Origin: Paenibacillus glycinis
Lineage (GTDB): Bacteria; Bacillota; Bacilli; Paenibacillales; Paenibacillaceae
Direction: 5' to 3'
Assembly (NCBI RefSeq): GCF_009909185.1
Contig: NZ_JAAAMV010000001.1
Coordinates: 186,001-250,000, forward strand
DNA length: 64,000 bases
Both the position numbers and the translations under genes were made by a program. Below, in pieces: positions 25,826 to 35,332 of this stretch. Position 1 is the stretch's first letter; the number at the start of each line of letters is the position of its first letter. Below the pieces are notes generated by a model that saw only the letters and a list, made by a program, of their open reading frames with translations, was not told the origin of the DNA and searched no databases.

Positions 25826-26866
25826 TTATTCTTTCTCGATTGCGATGAATTCCGCGATTTGAACTGCATTCCATGCTGCGCCTTTAAGCAGGTTGTCAGA
25901 TACGATCCATAAGTTGAGGCCGCGTGCATGACCCAAATCACGGCGAAGACGGCCAACGAACACTTCAGGCTTCCCGGCTGCATCCGTGGCAAGCGGGTAA
26001 CGTTGACCTGCAGGGTCATCGACCAGTACGACGCCAGGAGCGTCAGCAAGCAGATTCTTGACGTCTTCCAGTTCATAATCGTTTTTGAGTTCTACATAAA
26101 CCGATTCCGAGTGACCGTATACGACAGGAATCCGCACGCAGGTGGCCGTGACGTCGATGGATTCGTCGTCCATGATTTTTTTCGTCTCGCGCACCATCTT
26201 CATCTCTTCCAGCGTATACCCGTTCTCTTGGAACTTATCGATTTGCGGAATCGCATTGAAGGCGATTTGATGCTTCACCGGCAGCGAACCTACCGGCAAA
26301 ATATCGGGATTCGGTTCGTTGCCGTCCAGTACCTCGCGCGTTTGGCGAAGCAGCTCGTCGATCGCCCGGCTGCCGGCGCCGGACACGGCTTGGTACGTGG
26401 AGACGATAATGCGGGAAATGCCGTACCGATCCTGCAGCGGCTTCAGCGCCGCGACCAATTGAATGGTGGAGCAGTTCGGATTGGCGATGATGCCCTTATG
26501 TTCGTTCACTTTATCGAGGTTGACTTCGGGCACGACAAGCGGCGTATCCGGATCCATGCGATACGCGTTCGTGTTGTCGATGCAAACGGCGCCATGTTCC
26601 ACAGCGTGGGGGGCAAGTGCTTTCGACACGTCGCCGCCCGCGCTGAACAAAGCGATTTCAACGCCCGTAAAGCTATCCGGAGTCGCTTCTTCGACCGTAT
26701 ATTCCTTGCCTTTAAACGTAAGCTTCGTGCCCGCGGAACGGGCGGATGACAGCAATTTAAGTTCGGCGATCGGGAAATCGCGCTTCTCGAGCAACCCGAT
26801 AATTTGTTCTCCGACTGCGCCTGTCGCCCCGACTACGGCGACGTTAAACAATTTCTGCTGCGACAT
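25826..26866 (-). CDS. asd: aspartate-semialdehyde dehydrogenase
   Basis: NADPH-dependent reduction of aspartyl phosphate to aspartate semialdehyde, the substrate of DapA. 346 aa with the nucleotide-binding motif VVGATGAVGEQ at the N terminus, active-site Cys132 in NPNCSTIQ and the catalytic His region of LGHARGLNLW. ATG 26866 (MSQQKLFNVAVVG) is preferred to the frame start at 26887, because GGGGAG lies between them. Confidence 0.96.
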   Translation of the reverse strand: MSQQKLFNVAVVGATGAVGEQIIGLLEKRDFPIAELKLLSSARSAGTKLTFKGKEYTVEEATPDSFTGVEIALFSAGGDVSKALAPHAVEHGAVCIDNTNAYRMDPDTPLVVPEVNLDKVNEHKGIIANPNCSTIQLVAALKPLQDRYGISRIIVSTYQAVSGAGSRAIDELLRQTREVLDGNEPNPDILPVGSLPVKHQIAFNAIPQIDKFQENGYTLEEMKMVRETKKIMDDESIDVTATCVRIPVVYGHSESVYVELKNDYELEDVKNLLADAPGVVLVDDPAGQRYPLATDAAGKPEVFVGRLRRDLGHARGLNLWIVSDNLLKGAAWNAVQIAEFIAIEKE

Positions 26867-26941
26867 TGGTTGTCGTCTCCCCTTCAAGAAAGAACTTATG
26901 TCAAGGATTGCTCCGTGTGCATACGTCGTCGATCGGCTAGA

Positions 26942-27529
26942 TCACGCGCGTTCGATCAGCAGCGGCTGAAGCTGTTGACCGTTCAAGGCGGCTTCGCATG
27001 CTTCCGGAACCAGTTCCATTTTGGCAACCAAGGAATTCGGTTTCTGGATCGGGTTATCCTGTCCGAACGGTACGAAATATACGTTTTTGCAAACTAATAG
27101 TTTTGCTATGTTCGCCGCGTTCAAACCAAGTCCGTCATTGGTCGAGATGGCCAATACGAGCGGACGCTGATTGCGCATCTGCGCTTTGGCCGCCATCAGG
27201 ACCGGACTGTCGGTCATCGCATTCGCCAGCTTGCTCGTCGTATTGCCCGTGCAAGGCGCGATCACGAGCACGTCGAGCAGTTTAGACGGGCCAAGCGGCT
27301 CGGCGTCGACAATCGTCGAGATGATTTCATTGCCGGTAATGCCTTTCAGCTGGCGCTGCCATTCCGCTGCCGTGCCGAAGCGGGTATCCGTCGTGATGAG
27401 CGTCTGCGTGACGATCGGAACGACGTTCGCGCCTTCGTCCACGAACCGCTGAATGACCGGCATAACCTCCGCGAACGTACAATGAGACCCGGAGAGCGCA
27501 TAGCCCACCGTTTTTCCTTGCCATTTCAT
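26942..27529 (-). CDS. dpaB: dipicolinate synthase subunit B
   Basis: Flavoprotein-fold subunit (SpoVFB) of dipicolinate synthase, made in the mother cell; with DpaA it oxidises the DapA product to dipicolinic acid. 195 aa beginning MKWQGKTVGYALSGSHCTF, with APCTGNTTSKLANA near 92-105, typical of the family. The start ATG overlaps the dpaA stop by 4 nt, giving coupled synthesis of the two subunits. Confidence 0.95.
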   Translation of the reverse strand: MKWQGKTVGYALSGSHCTFAEVMPVIQRFVDEGANVVPIVTQTLITTDTRFGTAAEWQRQLKGITGNEIISTIVDAEPLGPSKLLDVLVIAPCTGNTTSKLANAMTDSPVLMAAKAQMRNQRPLVLAISTNDGLGLNAANIAKLLVCKNVYFVPFGQDNPIQKPNSLVAKMELVPEACEAALNGQQLQPLLIERA

Positions 27530-28425
27530 TGCTCATTCCCCCGTAACCTGGTATCTTCCAAAATCAATCGACTTAAACAATCCGCTATGATGCGTCCAGC
27601 TGTTTTGGGTGCGACGATTCCCGGGAGGCCAGGGGCGAGCAAAGCCTTGATTCCGCGCTTCTCGGCAAAGCGAAAATCCGTTCCGCCGGGCTTGGAAGCA
27701 AGGTCGATAATGACCGCTCTAGAGGGCAAATTTGCTATAATTTGCGCTGTGACTATCATAGTCGGAATTGTATTAAAAAGCAAGTCGATGCTGCCTGCGT
27801 ATTGCTGCAAATCCTTGATGTAGAAAGGCTCGAAGCCCATCTCGTACGCCCGCGCGAAATGCTCTTCCCGGCGCACGCCGACCTTCACTTTCGCGCCGAG
27901 TCCCTGCAGCGTCCGCGCCAACGTCATCCCCGTCCGCCCGATGCCGAGCACCATGCAGGAGGAACCGTGAATCGTGATATCCGTGTTCTGGATCGCCATC
28001 ATGACGGCGCCTTCCGCGGTCGGGATCGAATTGTAAATCGCCACGTCGTCGCGGTCGAACAGTTCGACCAGCGTTATGTCATGCTTTGCGCAAAGATTGC
28101 GAAGGTAAGGTTTGGCCATGCCCGCGTAGACTTTGCAGTGTTTTGGCAGCTTTGCGACGTACTCATCGGTCAGGACCAACTCCTGGTCGCTGAACACGGC
28201 TACGATTTTGCCGTCGTCATCCGTTCCCACCGCGGGCAGCACGAGCGCATCCGCATTCGCGAACAGCGCATCGCCCAACTCCGCCCGAACCGCGCCGTCG
28301 AGCGACGAATGCAGTTGATCGAATCCCGCGACCGTCACCGTTGCATCGAGCTCGGTCAGCTTTCGGATGACCTCCAGTCCCCGCGCGTCGCCGCCGAGCA
28401 GCACGACCTGAACTCCTGTCAGCAT
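27526..28425 (-). CDS. dpaA: dipicolinate synthase subunit A
   Basis: SpoVFA, the dehydrogenase-like subunit of dipicolinate synthase, 299 aa. An N-terminal DpaA domain (MLTGVQVVLLGGDARGLEV) is followed by a Rossmann domain with CMVLGIGRTGMTLA near 155-170. AAAGGAG is about 10 nt before ATG 28425; the frame to 28569 is an extension without family similarity. A sigma-K-like promoter about 130 bp upstream fits mother-cell expression known for the B. subtilis spoVF operon. Confidence 0.95.
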   Translation of the reverse strand: MLTGVQVVLLGGDARGLEVIRKLTELDATVTVAGFDQLHSSLDGAVRAELGDALFANADALVLPAVGTDDDGKIVAVFSDQELVLTDEYVAKLPKHCKVYAGMAKPYLRNLCAKHDITLVELFDRDDVAIYNSIPTAEGAVMMAIQNTDITIHGSSCMVLGIGRTGMTLARTLQGLGAKVKVGVRREEHFARAYEMGFEPFYIKDLQQYAGSIDLLFNTIPTMIVTAQIIANLPSRAVIIDLASKPGGTDFRFAEKRGIKALLAPGLPGIVAPKTAGRIIADCLSRLILEDTRLRGNEQ

Positions 28426-28557
28426 AAAGGCATCACTCCTTTCAACAGCAACCGATCCGCGCTGCTTCTTGCCAGCGGTTCGGTCGGCAGTACAAACTGA
28501 AACCGTCAGCCCGCGTAAAGGCTGCACGGTTGACAGTGTGCGCTCTTGGTTATAGAC

Positions 28558-28586
28558 CATCTTATGCACCCGCCCAGAGCGAGGTG
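28558..28586 (-). promoter_or_regulatory. sigma-K-like promoter of dpaA-dpaB
   Basis: On the minus strand CACC (28583-28586) and CATAAGATG (28558-28566) have 17 bp between AC and CATA, near the sigma-K consensus mACm-N16/17-CATAnnnTA; the final base differs. Confidence 0.55.
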
Positions 28587-28606
28587 AGAACGATACGCTC
28601 TTTTAA

Positions 28607-28647
28607 GCAAAAAAGAAAAGCATCGGAGCTTGGGCTCCGATGCTTTT
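28607..28647 (-). terminator. intrinsic terminator after dut
   Basis: A 14-bp perfect stem (28616-28629 with 28634-28647) with a 4-nt loop and a T-rich tail on the minus strand; among the strongest in the window. Confidence 0.92.
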
Positions 28648-28681
28648 ATGGATTTGCGCTTATTCAATGGATGGATATCCG

Positions 28682-29125
28682 CTAAACGCCGGTATGTCCG
28701 AATCCGCCGGCTCCGCGCACCGTATCGGGCAATTCCTCCGTCTCGGAGATCGCAACCTCGGGCACCAGCTGGAACAGCATCTGCGCGATGCGTTCGCCGC
28801 GTTCGATGGTGAACGGCTGCTGACCGAGATTGACGAGCAGCACCTTCACTTCGCCGCGATAATCCGCGTCGATGGTACCCGGCGAATTCAAGCAGGTGAT
28901 GCCGTGCTTGAACGCTAGGCCGCTGCGCGGACGGATCTGCGCTTCGAGCTCGGCGGGCATGGCCATCGCGAAGCCGGTAGGAATCAGCTTGCGCTCTCCG
29001 GGATGCAGCGTTTCGGGTTCGTTAACGGCGGCATGCAGGTCGAATCCGGCAGCCAATTCGGACATCTTGCGCGGTAACTGAATGTCTTCGTTCCCAGGCA
29101 GGCGCTTAAACAATACTTGAAACAA
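28682..29125 (-). CDS. dut: dUTP diphosphatase
   Basis: Hydrolyses dUTP to dUMP, keeping uracil out of DNA and supplying thymidylate synthesis. Trimeric-type dUTPase of 147 aa with all five motifs in order: AAGFDLHA, PRSGLA, GTIDADYRGEVKV, RIAQMLF and RGAGGFGHTG. TTG 29125 has GGGAGG 7 nt upstream and gives the normal length; the frame to 29179 is an extension into the M16 gene. It overlaps that gene by 20 nt. Confidence 0.95.
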   Translation of the reverse strand: MFQVLFKRLPGNEDIQLPRKMSELAAGFDLHAAVNEPETLHPGERKLIPTGFAMAMPAELEAQIRPRSGLAFKHGITCLNSPGTIDADYRGEVKVLLVNLGQQPFTIERGERIAQMLFQLVPEVAISETEELPDTVRGAGGFGHTGV

Positions 29126-30371
29126 GCGAGTCCCTCCCGATGGCGGCAGCCGCCTTGTCGTTGCTTCCGACCATCGCAACCGAGAATGGCACGGACAAGA
29201 TCCGTTTCGTTACTTCCCGAATATCGCCCATTTGCACCGCGTCGATGCGTTCCAGCATTTGATCGAGCGTAAAGTGGCGGCCGAGCATCAGCTCGTTCTT
29301 GCCGAGCCGGTTCATACGGCTGCTCGTGCTCTCGAGACTTAGGATCAGGCTGCCTTTCAACTGTTCCTTGCCGCGCTGCAGTTCGGCGTCCGTCAAGCCT
29401 TTCGTCGCCAAATCGTGCATTTGTTCGAGCGTCAGGTCAAGCACTTCCTTCGTCTGCTTCGGCGCCGTGCCCGCGTAGACGGTGAACAGACCGCTGTCCG
29501 CGTACGACGTATGATACGAGTAGACGGAGTAGGCGAGTCCGCGCTTCTCCCGGATTTCCTGGAACAGCCTGGAGCTCATGCCCCCGCCGATTGCATTGTT
29601 CAGCAGAATCATCGCGTACTGCAGCGGATCGGCGATCGAACAGCCCGGAAACGAGATGCAAATATGATTTTGCTCCGTTTTCTTCTTATGGAACAAATAA
29701 TTGCCGCTAAAGACCGGCGTCGTCACTTCGAGCTCGGAACCCGTCGTCTTGAATGCGCCGAAATGCTTCTCCAACAGCTCGAGCAGCGCCGCTTCCTCGA
29801 CGTTGCCGGCAACGGAAACGACCGTATTGTCGATACGGTAATGGCTGTTCATATATCCGCGCAGGACATCGCCGTCCATGGCGTTCAACCGTTCTTCCAA
29901 GCCAAGAATGGAGTATGCCAGCGGATGATCGCCATAGGCCGCGCGGGATGCCTCGTCATGTACCTTGTCGTCCGGCGTGTCCTCGTACATCGAGATTTCT
30001 TCCAGGATGACGTTCTTCTCCTTGCTTAATTCCGTTGCATCCATCTTGGAATTAAAGAACATGTCGGCAAGCGCGTCCACCGCGATCGGCAGATGCTGGT
30101 CCAGCACTTTGGCGAAATAGCAGGTATACTCCTTGGCCGTAAAGGCATTGACGTTGCCGCCGAGGCCGTCGAACAGATCGGCGATGTCTTTGGCGTTATG
30201 CCGCTCTGTGCCTTTGAACAGCATATGTTCGATAAAATGGGAAATGCCGTTGTTCTCCGGCGTCTCGTTGCGAGATCCGGTTTTCACCCATATCCCGAAG
30301 GACACGGAACGGCAGGTCGGAATGTATTCCACAACGACTCTCAGGCCGTTGCTAAGCTTATAGTTGTTCAA
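29106..30371 (-). CDS. mlpA: M16 zinc protease (MlpA/YmxG type)
   Basis: Processing-peptidase-like M16 family protein of 421 aa with the zinc motif HFIEHMLFKG at 45-54 and the downstream Glu region EKNVILEEISMYED. The homologue in B. subtilis lies at the same place beside dut and ylxY; a regulatory role in protease production was reported there (from memory). Starts with TTG 30371 and AGGAGG upstream. Third M16 protein in this window, not closely linked to ymfF-ymfH. Confidence 0.9.
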   Translation of the reverse strand: MNNYKLSNGLRVVVEYIPTCRSVSFGIWVKTGSRNETPENNGISHFIEHMLFKGTERHNAKDIADLFDGLGGNVNAFTAKEYTCYFAKVLDQHLPIAVDALADMFFNSKMDATELSKEKNVILEEISMYEDTPDDKVHDEASRAAYGDHPLAYSILGLEERLNAMDGDVLRGYMNSHYRIDNTVVSVAGNVEEAALLELLEKHFGAFKTTGSELEVTTPVFSGNYLFHKKKTEQNHICISFPGCSIADPLQYAMILLNNAIGGGMSSRLFQEIREKRGLAYSVYSYHTSYADSGLFTVYAGTAPKQTKEVLDLTLEQMHDLATKGLTDAELQRGKEQLKGSLILSLESTSSRMNRLGKNELMLGRHFTLDQMLERIDAVQMGDIREVTKRILSVPFSVAMVGSNDKAAAAIGRDSLVSSIV

Positions 30372-30413
30372 TCCTTACGCCTCCTACGGCAACAGCATGA
30401 AATTAATGACTTC

Positions 30414-30442
30414 ACTATAACAAAATTATGGTGCCGTCTCAA
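30414..30442 (-). promoter_or_regulatory. sigma-A promoter of the M16 protease-dut unit
   Basis: TTGAGA (30437-30442), 17-bp spacer, TATAGT (30414-30419) on the minus strand. The -35 and spacer overlap the end of ylxY, including its stop codon. Confidence 0.65.
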
Positions 30443-31424
30443 CTAACGATACCCGTTTGGCGGAAAGCGTGTCGCTGACCGTGCCGAGCATCAACCCTTT
30501 GGCCTTGATGGCCGAGATCATTCCCTGCAGCGCTTGGCTGGATGAATCCGTCGGATGCATAAGAATGAGCGAACCGGGCTCCACGCGCGTGCGGACCTTC
30601 TGAATAATCGAATACGCGGGCGGATGCGTCCAATCTACCGTATCGAGCGTCCACAGCACGGTCTTCAATCCCTGCTCGGCGGCGACATCGACCGTCATCT
30701 GATTGAAGTCGCCCGACGGCGGCGCAAACCAATGATTCTTTACTTGGAGCGTCGATTGCAGCAGCGCTTCCGTCTTCGCGATCTGATTGTACGCCGCATT
30801 GCGGTCCAGCTGGCTCATGTTAGGGTGCGTGTACGCGTGGTTCGATATTTCGTGCCCATCCGCTTGGATTTGCTTGGCGATGTCGGGATATTTCTTCAAC
30901 CAGGAACCGTCGAAGAAAAAGGTCGCCTTGACGTTCTCTTTGTTCAGCGTCCGGAGCATGGAGGGAATATACTCATTGCCCCATGCGACGTTGATCATCA
31001 GCGCGACCATCGGTTTGTTCGGATTCCCTTTGTAAATCGGGACGCGGCCGAGATCTTCCAACGTCACTTTCGGTTCCACTTCCCGGTACACCAAGCGGAT
31101 CGGTTCGTTCTCCGGCGCATGCACCATCAGCCTATAGGTTTTGTCCACGTCGACTTCAAGGCCGTTATAGCCCGGAATGGCTTTCCATACGCGGTCCACC
31201 CGAGCATCCACCGGAGCAACGCGTCTCTTCTCGGCTTCGGATTGAATCATCTCGCGCAGGGATGCTTTGCCTTGTGCCGAGGGCTCCGGCATCGCCGAGG
31301 CGTATACGGCCATATCCCCTTGCTTGACCGCGGACACGTAAGCCGACATCGGCGCGTTCAGCCTTACCGCGATCAGCAAAGCGCACATGGTCAAAAGCAT
31401 GATGATCCCTTTCTTCAGCTTCAT
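30426..31424 (-). CDS. ylxY: polysaccharide deacetylase-like protein YlxY
   Basis: 332-aa protein with an N-terminal hydrophobic segment (7-24) and a C-terminal NodB-type domain from about 135. The usual first motif TFDDG is absent (the site reads ALMINVAWGNEY), while the metal-binding His pair SNHAYTH and the APPSG motif remain. Loss of the catalytic Asp suggests altered or no deacetylase activity, a trait I associate with the YlxY group rather than this strain. It lies between pnp and the M16 gene, as in B. subtilis. Confidence 0.9.
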   Translation of the reverse strand: MKLKKGIIMLLTMCALLIAVRLNAPMSAYVSAVKQGDMAVYASAMPEPSAQGKASLREMIQSEAEKRRVAPVDARVDRVWKAIPGYNGLEVDVDKTYRLMVHAPENEPIRLVYREVEPKVTLEDLGRVPIYKGNPNKPMVALMINVAWGNEYIPSMLRTLNKENVKATFFFDGSWLKKYPDIAKQIQADGHEISNHAYTHPNMSQLDRNAAYNQIAKTEALLQSTLQVKNHWFAPPSGDFNQMTVDVAAEQGLKTVLWTLDTVDWTHPPAYSIIQKVRTRVEPGSLILMHPTDSSSQALQGMISAIKAKGLMLGTVSDTLSAKRVSLVETAP

Positions 31425-31500
31425 CGCGTTGTCCCACCCTTCTCCTTCATCTTATTATGGCTCGGCCCACAATATGAGAAGAAGAAGCGGACGCGGCAAC

Positions 31501-31531
31501 AAAAAAAGGAGACAGGTTCGCCTGCCTCCTT
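31501..31531 (-). terminator. intrinsic terminator after pnp
   Basis: An 11-bp stem with one mismatch (31506-31516 with 31521-31531), 4-nt loop and a T-run on the minus strand. Confidence 0.9.
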
Positions 31532-31547
31532 GCGGTTCCGTACGCGA

Positions 31548-33653
31548 TTAAGATTGTTGTGCGGGCACTTCAGGCGCCAGCACCGCTTTGCGGGACAAAT
31601 TGATGCGACCTTGCGCGTCGATTTCCGTGACCTTGACCGTGATTTGATCGCCGATCTTCAGGACGTCCTCGACCTTCGCGATACGCTCCGTAGACACTTG
31701 CGAGATATGCACGAGACCGTCTTTGTTCGGCAAAATCTCGACGAAGCAGCCGAATTTCTCGATGCGCTTAACCGTTCCCAAGTAAACCTCGCCGACCACG
31801 ACTTCGCGAACGATGCCTTCGATGATTTGTTTCGCGCGCTCGTTCGCCTCCGCGTTGGAGGACGCGATGAACACCGTGCCGTCCTGCTCGATATCGATCT
31901 TTACGCCGGTTTCATCAATGATTTTATTGATGATTTTGCCGCCGGAACCGATAACGTCGCGGATTTTGTCCGGATTGATATGCATGATCACGATCTTCGG
32001 CGCGTATTGCGACAAGCTTGTGCGCGGCGCCTGCATGACTTCGTTCATCTTGCCGAGAATGTGCATGCGGCCTTCGCGCGCTTGCTCGAGGGACTGCGCC
32101 AGAATCGCGCGGTCGATGCCGTCGATTTTGATATCCATTTGAATGGCCGTTACGCCAGCCGCCGTTCCGGCTACTTTAAAGTCCATGTCGCCGAGATGAT
32201 CTTCCATGCCTTGGATATCCGACAGAATGGAGAAATGGTCGCCATCCTTGATCAGACCCATCGCGATGCCCGCGACAGGCGCTTTGATCGGCACGCCGGC
32301 ATCCATCATCGCAAGCGTGCTCGCGCAGATGCTGGCTTGGCTGGTGGACCCGTTCGATTCCAACACCTCGGACACCAGACGGATCGTGTACGGGAATTCC
32401 GTTTCGCTCGGAATAACCTTCGACAGGGCGCGCTCGCCCAGTGCGCCGTGGCCGATTTCGCGGCGGCCCGGAGGACGAAGCGGTCTGGCTTCGCCGACGC
32501 TGAACGGCGGGAAGTTATAGTGATGCATGAATCGTTTCGTTTCCGTCAGGTCGATGCCGTCCAGAATTTGAACGTCCCCGAGCGCGCCGAGCGTGCAAAT
32601 GCTGAGCGCTTGCGTCTGACCGCGCGTGAACAAGCCGGAGCCGTGCGTGCGCGGCAGAAGCGCGACGTCGCATTCGATCGGCCGAATCTCGCTCAGAGCC
32701 CGTCCATCCGGACGAACTTTGTCATGCGTGATCAAGCGTCGTACTTCTTCCTTCACGATATCGTATAGGACTTCTTTCACGTCGCCAAGCAATTCCGGCG
32801 TCTCGGCATACTCCACTTCGAAATGCGCGATGGTATCGGCGTTCACCGCATCGATCGCTTCTTGGCGGGCATGCTTCTCCGTGACTCGAACCGCTTCGAC
32901 CAAACGCGCTTTGGCAAACGCGCGGACAGCTTCGTCCACGCCGCTGTCGGCCGCATGCAGTTTGACTTCCATTTTCGCTTTGCCGGCAAGGGCTTGCAGC
33001 TCTTCCAGCGAAGCTACGATACGGCGGATCTCGTCGTGACCGAACATGATCGCTTCAAGGATCACTTCTTCCGGCACTTCGTTCGCTTCCGCTTCCACCA
33101 TCATGATGGCGTCTTTCGTTCCCGCGACGACGACATAGACATCGCTCTTCGATTCCTGTTCCACCGTCGGGTTGATGATGAACTGACCGTCGATACGACC
33201 CACGATAACGCCGCCGATCGGTCCGTTGAACGGAAGGTCCGAAATCGTAAGCGCAGCCGACGTTCCGATCATAGCCGCGATTTCGGGGGTGCAATCCTGA
33301 TCCACGCTCATGACGATGTTCGCGATTTGAACTTCGTTGCGGAAGCCCTCAGGGAACAACGGGCGAATCGGACGGTCCGTCAGCCGGCTCGCCAGAATCG
33401 CCTTCTCGCTCGGCCGGCCCTCGCGTTTGATGAAGCCGCCCGGAATCTTGCCTACTGCGTATAAACGCTCTTCATAATTGACCGTAAGCGGGAAAAAGTC
33501 GAGATTCTTCGGCTCGGCGGACGAAACGACGGTGCACAGAATTACCGTTTCGCCGTATTTGACCGTCACCGCGGCGTTCGCTTGCTTCGCCAGGCGTCCC
33601 GTTTCAAGGATCAGCGGGCGGCCGCCCAATGTTGTTTCTACGCGATGCAGCAT
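31548..33653 (-). CDS. pnp: polyribonucleotide nucleotidyltransferase (PNPase)
   Basis: Phosphorolytic 3'-5' exoribonuclease, trimeric, central to mRNA decay. 701 aa: two RNase PH-like domains separated by a helical domain, then a KH domain ([15 protein letters not shown] near 557) and an S1 domain ([20 protein letters not shown] near 622). The phosphate-binding [20 protein letters not shown] carries Pro where most relatives have Gly (RGPGRR), a minor difference. ATG 33653 follows AGGAGG; a frame start five codons upstream overlaps that site. Confidence 0.96.
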   Translation of the reverse strand: MLHRVETTLGGRPLILETGRLAKQANAAVTVKYGETVILCTVVSSAEPKNLDFFPLTVNYEERLYAVGKIPGGFIKREGRPSEKAILASRLTDRPIRPLFPEGFRNEVQIANIVMSVDQDCTPEIAAMIGTSAALTISDLPFNGPIGGVIVGRIDGQFIINPTVEQESKSDVYVVVAGTKDAIMMVEAEANEVPEEVILEAIMFGHDEIRRIVASLEELQALAGKAKMEVKLHAADSGVDEAVRAFAKARLVEAVRVTEKHARQEAIDAVNADTIAHFEVEYAETPELLGDVKEVLYDIVKEEVRRLITHDKVRPDGRALSEIRPIECDVALLPRTHGSGLFTRGQTQALSICTLGALGDVQILDGIDLTETKRFMHHYNFPPFSVGEARPLRPPGRREIGHGALGERALSKVIPSETEFPYTIRLVSEVLESNGSTSQASICASTLAMMDAGVPIKAPVAGIAMGLIKDGDHFSILSDIQGMEDHLGDMDFKVAGTAAGVTAIQMDIKIDGIDRAILAQSLEQAREGRMHILGKMNEVMQAPRTSLSQYAPKIVIMHINPDKIRDVIGSGGKIINKIIDETGVKIDIEQDGTVFIASSNAEANERAKQIIEGIVREVVVGEVYLGTVKRIEKFGCFVEILPNKDGLVHISQVSTERIAKVEDVLKIGDQITVKVTEIDAQGRINLSRKAVLAPEVPAQQS

Positions 33654-33725
33654 ATATTTCCTCCTCATAGCAATGGACCGCCCGTCAGGAGCGTCCCATC
33701 GATAATAGTCTACTTTTTATGTGTC

Positions 33726-33755
33726 CTTATATGAAAGCCCGGCCGAAGAAGTCAA
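33726..33755 (-). promoter_or_regulatory. sigma-A promoter of pnp
   Basis: TTGACT (33750-33755), 18-bp spacer, TATAAG (33726-33731) on the minus strand. The rest of 33669-33839 holds no gene. Confidence 0.7.
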
Positions 33756-33839
33756 GCCGGTTCTGTTTTCATTTAGAGATTCAAGCTCCGCGGGGAGCTC
33801 ATCAAGTCGATGTATGTATGCACGCGATGCGATATTTAT

Positions 33840-33900
33840 AAAAAGCAACCCAGCGCAGCCGCCCGTCATTCCCGGGCGGCGTAACAACCAGGTTGCTTTT
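33840..33900 (-). terminator. intrinsic terminator after rpsO
   Basis: Outer stem AAAAGCAACC/GGTTGCTTTT with an inner GCCGCCCG/CGGGCGGC hairpin, ending in TTTTT on the minus strand. Confidence 0.85.
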
Positions 33901-33913
33901 ATCCCCGCATCTA

Positions 33914-34183
33914 TTATCGGCGAAGGCCGAGTTTTTCGATCAATGCGCTGTAACGTCGTACGTCTTTGTTCTTCAGGTAAGCCAACAGCTTACGGCGTTG
34001 ACCGACCATTTTGAGCAGACCGCGGCGCGAGTGGTGATCTTTCTTGTGCGTCCGAAGATGATCTGTCAAATTGACGATGTTTTGCGTCAGGATAGCGATT
34101 TGAACTTCCGGGGATCCCGTATCGTTCGCGTGGGTTTTGTGCTCGTCGATCAATTGGTGTTTGCGTTCTTGCGTAAGTGCCAT
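33914..34183 (-). CDS. rpsO: 30S ribosomal protein S15
   Basis: Primary 16S-rRNA-binding protein of the small-subunit platform, 89 aa, with the expected [17 protein letters not shown] and [27 protein letters not shown] lies before ATG 34183. Its own promoter and an approximately 120-nt leader suggest autoregulation by S15, as known in other Firmicutes; that is inference here. pnp follows after a terminator. Confidence 0.98.
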   Translation of the reverse strand: MALTQERKHQLIDEHKTHANDTGSPEVQIAILTQNIVNLTDHLRTHKKDHHSRRGLLKMVGQRRKLLAYLKNKDVRRYSALIEKLGLRR

Positions 34184-34304
34184 CCGTGTTCACCTCCTTG
34201 TTTCATAATCGCCGTTAGCCTCGCCAGCGCCCGGTGAATGACGGACAGGCCAAGCTAAGGTTCAATTGCTGCGCATACCGATGTCAGTCTGTGACTACGC
34301 AACG
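34184..34304 (-). promoter_or_regulatory. putative structured rpsO leader
   Basis: The transcribed leader can fold: GCGTA pairs with TATGC and encloses GTCA/TGAC arms (about 34263-34300), followed by GC-rich sequence up to the ribosome binding site. Its placement suits an S15-binding autoregulatory element; this is not shown by sequence alone. Confidence 0.4.
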
Positions 34305-34310
34305 TCTTAG

Positions 34311-34340
34311 AGTATACCATAACTGAAAGCAAGAAGTAAA
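34311..34340 (-). promoter_or_regulatory. sigma-A promoter of rpsO
   Basis: TTTACT (34335-34340), 18-bp spacer, TATACT (34311-34316) with an extended TGG on the minus strand. Confidence 0.65.
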
Positions 34341-34348
34341 TGCGGTTC

Positions 34349-35314
34349 CTATTTCTTGTCGTAAGCCGTCAACAACGCCTTCGCTTGATCGGCATCGGAA
34401 TGGATTTGAGCGATGAGTTCATCGATGGATCCGAATTTCTTCTCCGTCCTCAAAAAAGCAATGAATTGCACGGAGACGGTCTTGCCGTACAGATCGCCGC
34501 CGAAATCGAACAGATGCGCTTCCATGACCGGCTCGGTCAGGTTATCGTGAAAGGTCGGTTTGACGCCGATGTTCAAGACGCCCGAATAACGCTGCCCATC
34601 CGTCTCCGCCATGATCGCGTATACGCCCTGACGCGGAATTAAGAAGCCGTCTTCCTGCTGAATGTTCGCCGTCGGGTAACCGATCTTCCTGCCCCTGCCT
34701 TCGCCCTGCACGACAACGCCGCGTACGGCATAAGGCTCGCCAAGCAGTTCAGCCGCTTCTTCGGGACGTCCGTTCATCAGCGCCTCGCGAATGCGCGAGC
34801 TGCTTACTTTATCGCCGTCTTGCATGAATGGTTCCACAATATCCACCTCGATATCCGGTTCGCCAAGCGCCCATAACGTTTCCGGCTTGCCGGCGCCTTT
34901 GGCGCCGAACGTGAAGTCGAAGCCGACGACGGCCCGTTTCACCTGCAGCGGCCGCAGCATGTTGCCGACAAAGTCGAATGGCGATACCTTGGCAAAATCC
35001 AAATCAAATTGAACGATATACACGACATCGACCCCGAGCCTGCGAAACCGCTCGACCTTCTCGTCCAGCGGCGTCAAACAGGCGACGTACTGCTCGCTCC
35101 GGCCGAGAACTTGCTTGGGATGCGGATGAAACGTCATCACAGCCCCTTGGAGACCGAACGCCCGAGCCGACGAGATGGCCTTCGCGATGACATTTTGATG
35201 GCCGCGATGAACGCCGTCGAAATGCCCGATGGCCAGCGTCTTTGGCAAAGCAGCCCGGGCGGCTTCCGATTCCGCGATCGGGTACTGTAAAGAAATAATT
35301 TCCACTGCCGTCAC
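34349..35314 (-). CDS. ribF: bifunctional riboflavin kinase/FAD synthetase
   Basis: Converts riboflavin to FMN and FMN to FAD. 321 aa: N-terminal nucleotidyltransferase domain with IGHFDGVHRGHQ near 29 and TFHPHPKQVLG, then the riboflavin kinase domain with GRGRKIGYPTANI near 207. The frame begins with GTG 35314; a second GTG at 35305 gives a family-like N terminus (EIISLQYPI) and may be the true start. It follows truB by 18 nt and is the last gene of the rimP-nusA-infB unit. Confidence 0.95.
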   Translation of the reverse strand: MTAVEIISLQYPIAESEAARAALPKTLAIGHFDGVHRGHQNVIAKAISSARAFGLQGAVMTFHPHPKQVLGRSEQYVACLTPLDEKVERFRRLGVDVVYIVQFDLDFAKVSPFDFVGNMLRPLQVKRAVVGFDFTFGAKGAGKPETLWALGEPDIEVDIVEPFMQDGDKVSSSRIREALMNGRPEEAAELLGEPYAVRGVVVQGEGRGRKIGYPTANIQQEDGFLIPRQGVYAIMAETDGQRYSGVLNIGVKPTFHDNLTEPVMEAHLFDFGGDLYGKTVSVQFIAFLRTEKKFGSIDELIAQIHSDADQAKALLTAYDKK

Positions 35315-35332
35315 ACCTGCTTTATCAACTTG

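Noticed and set aside
30555-32768. 737-codon plus-strand open frame
   Set aside because: Spans ylxY, the pnp terminator and pnp in antisense; the product is His/Arg-rich without any family motif.
31548-33653. Possible frameshift in pnp near [14 protein letters not shown]
   Set aside because: The frame is continuous and both sides match PNPase; the Gly-to-Pro change is a single substitution.
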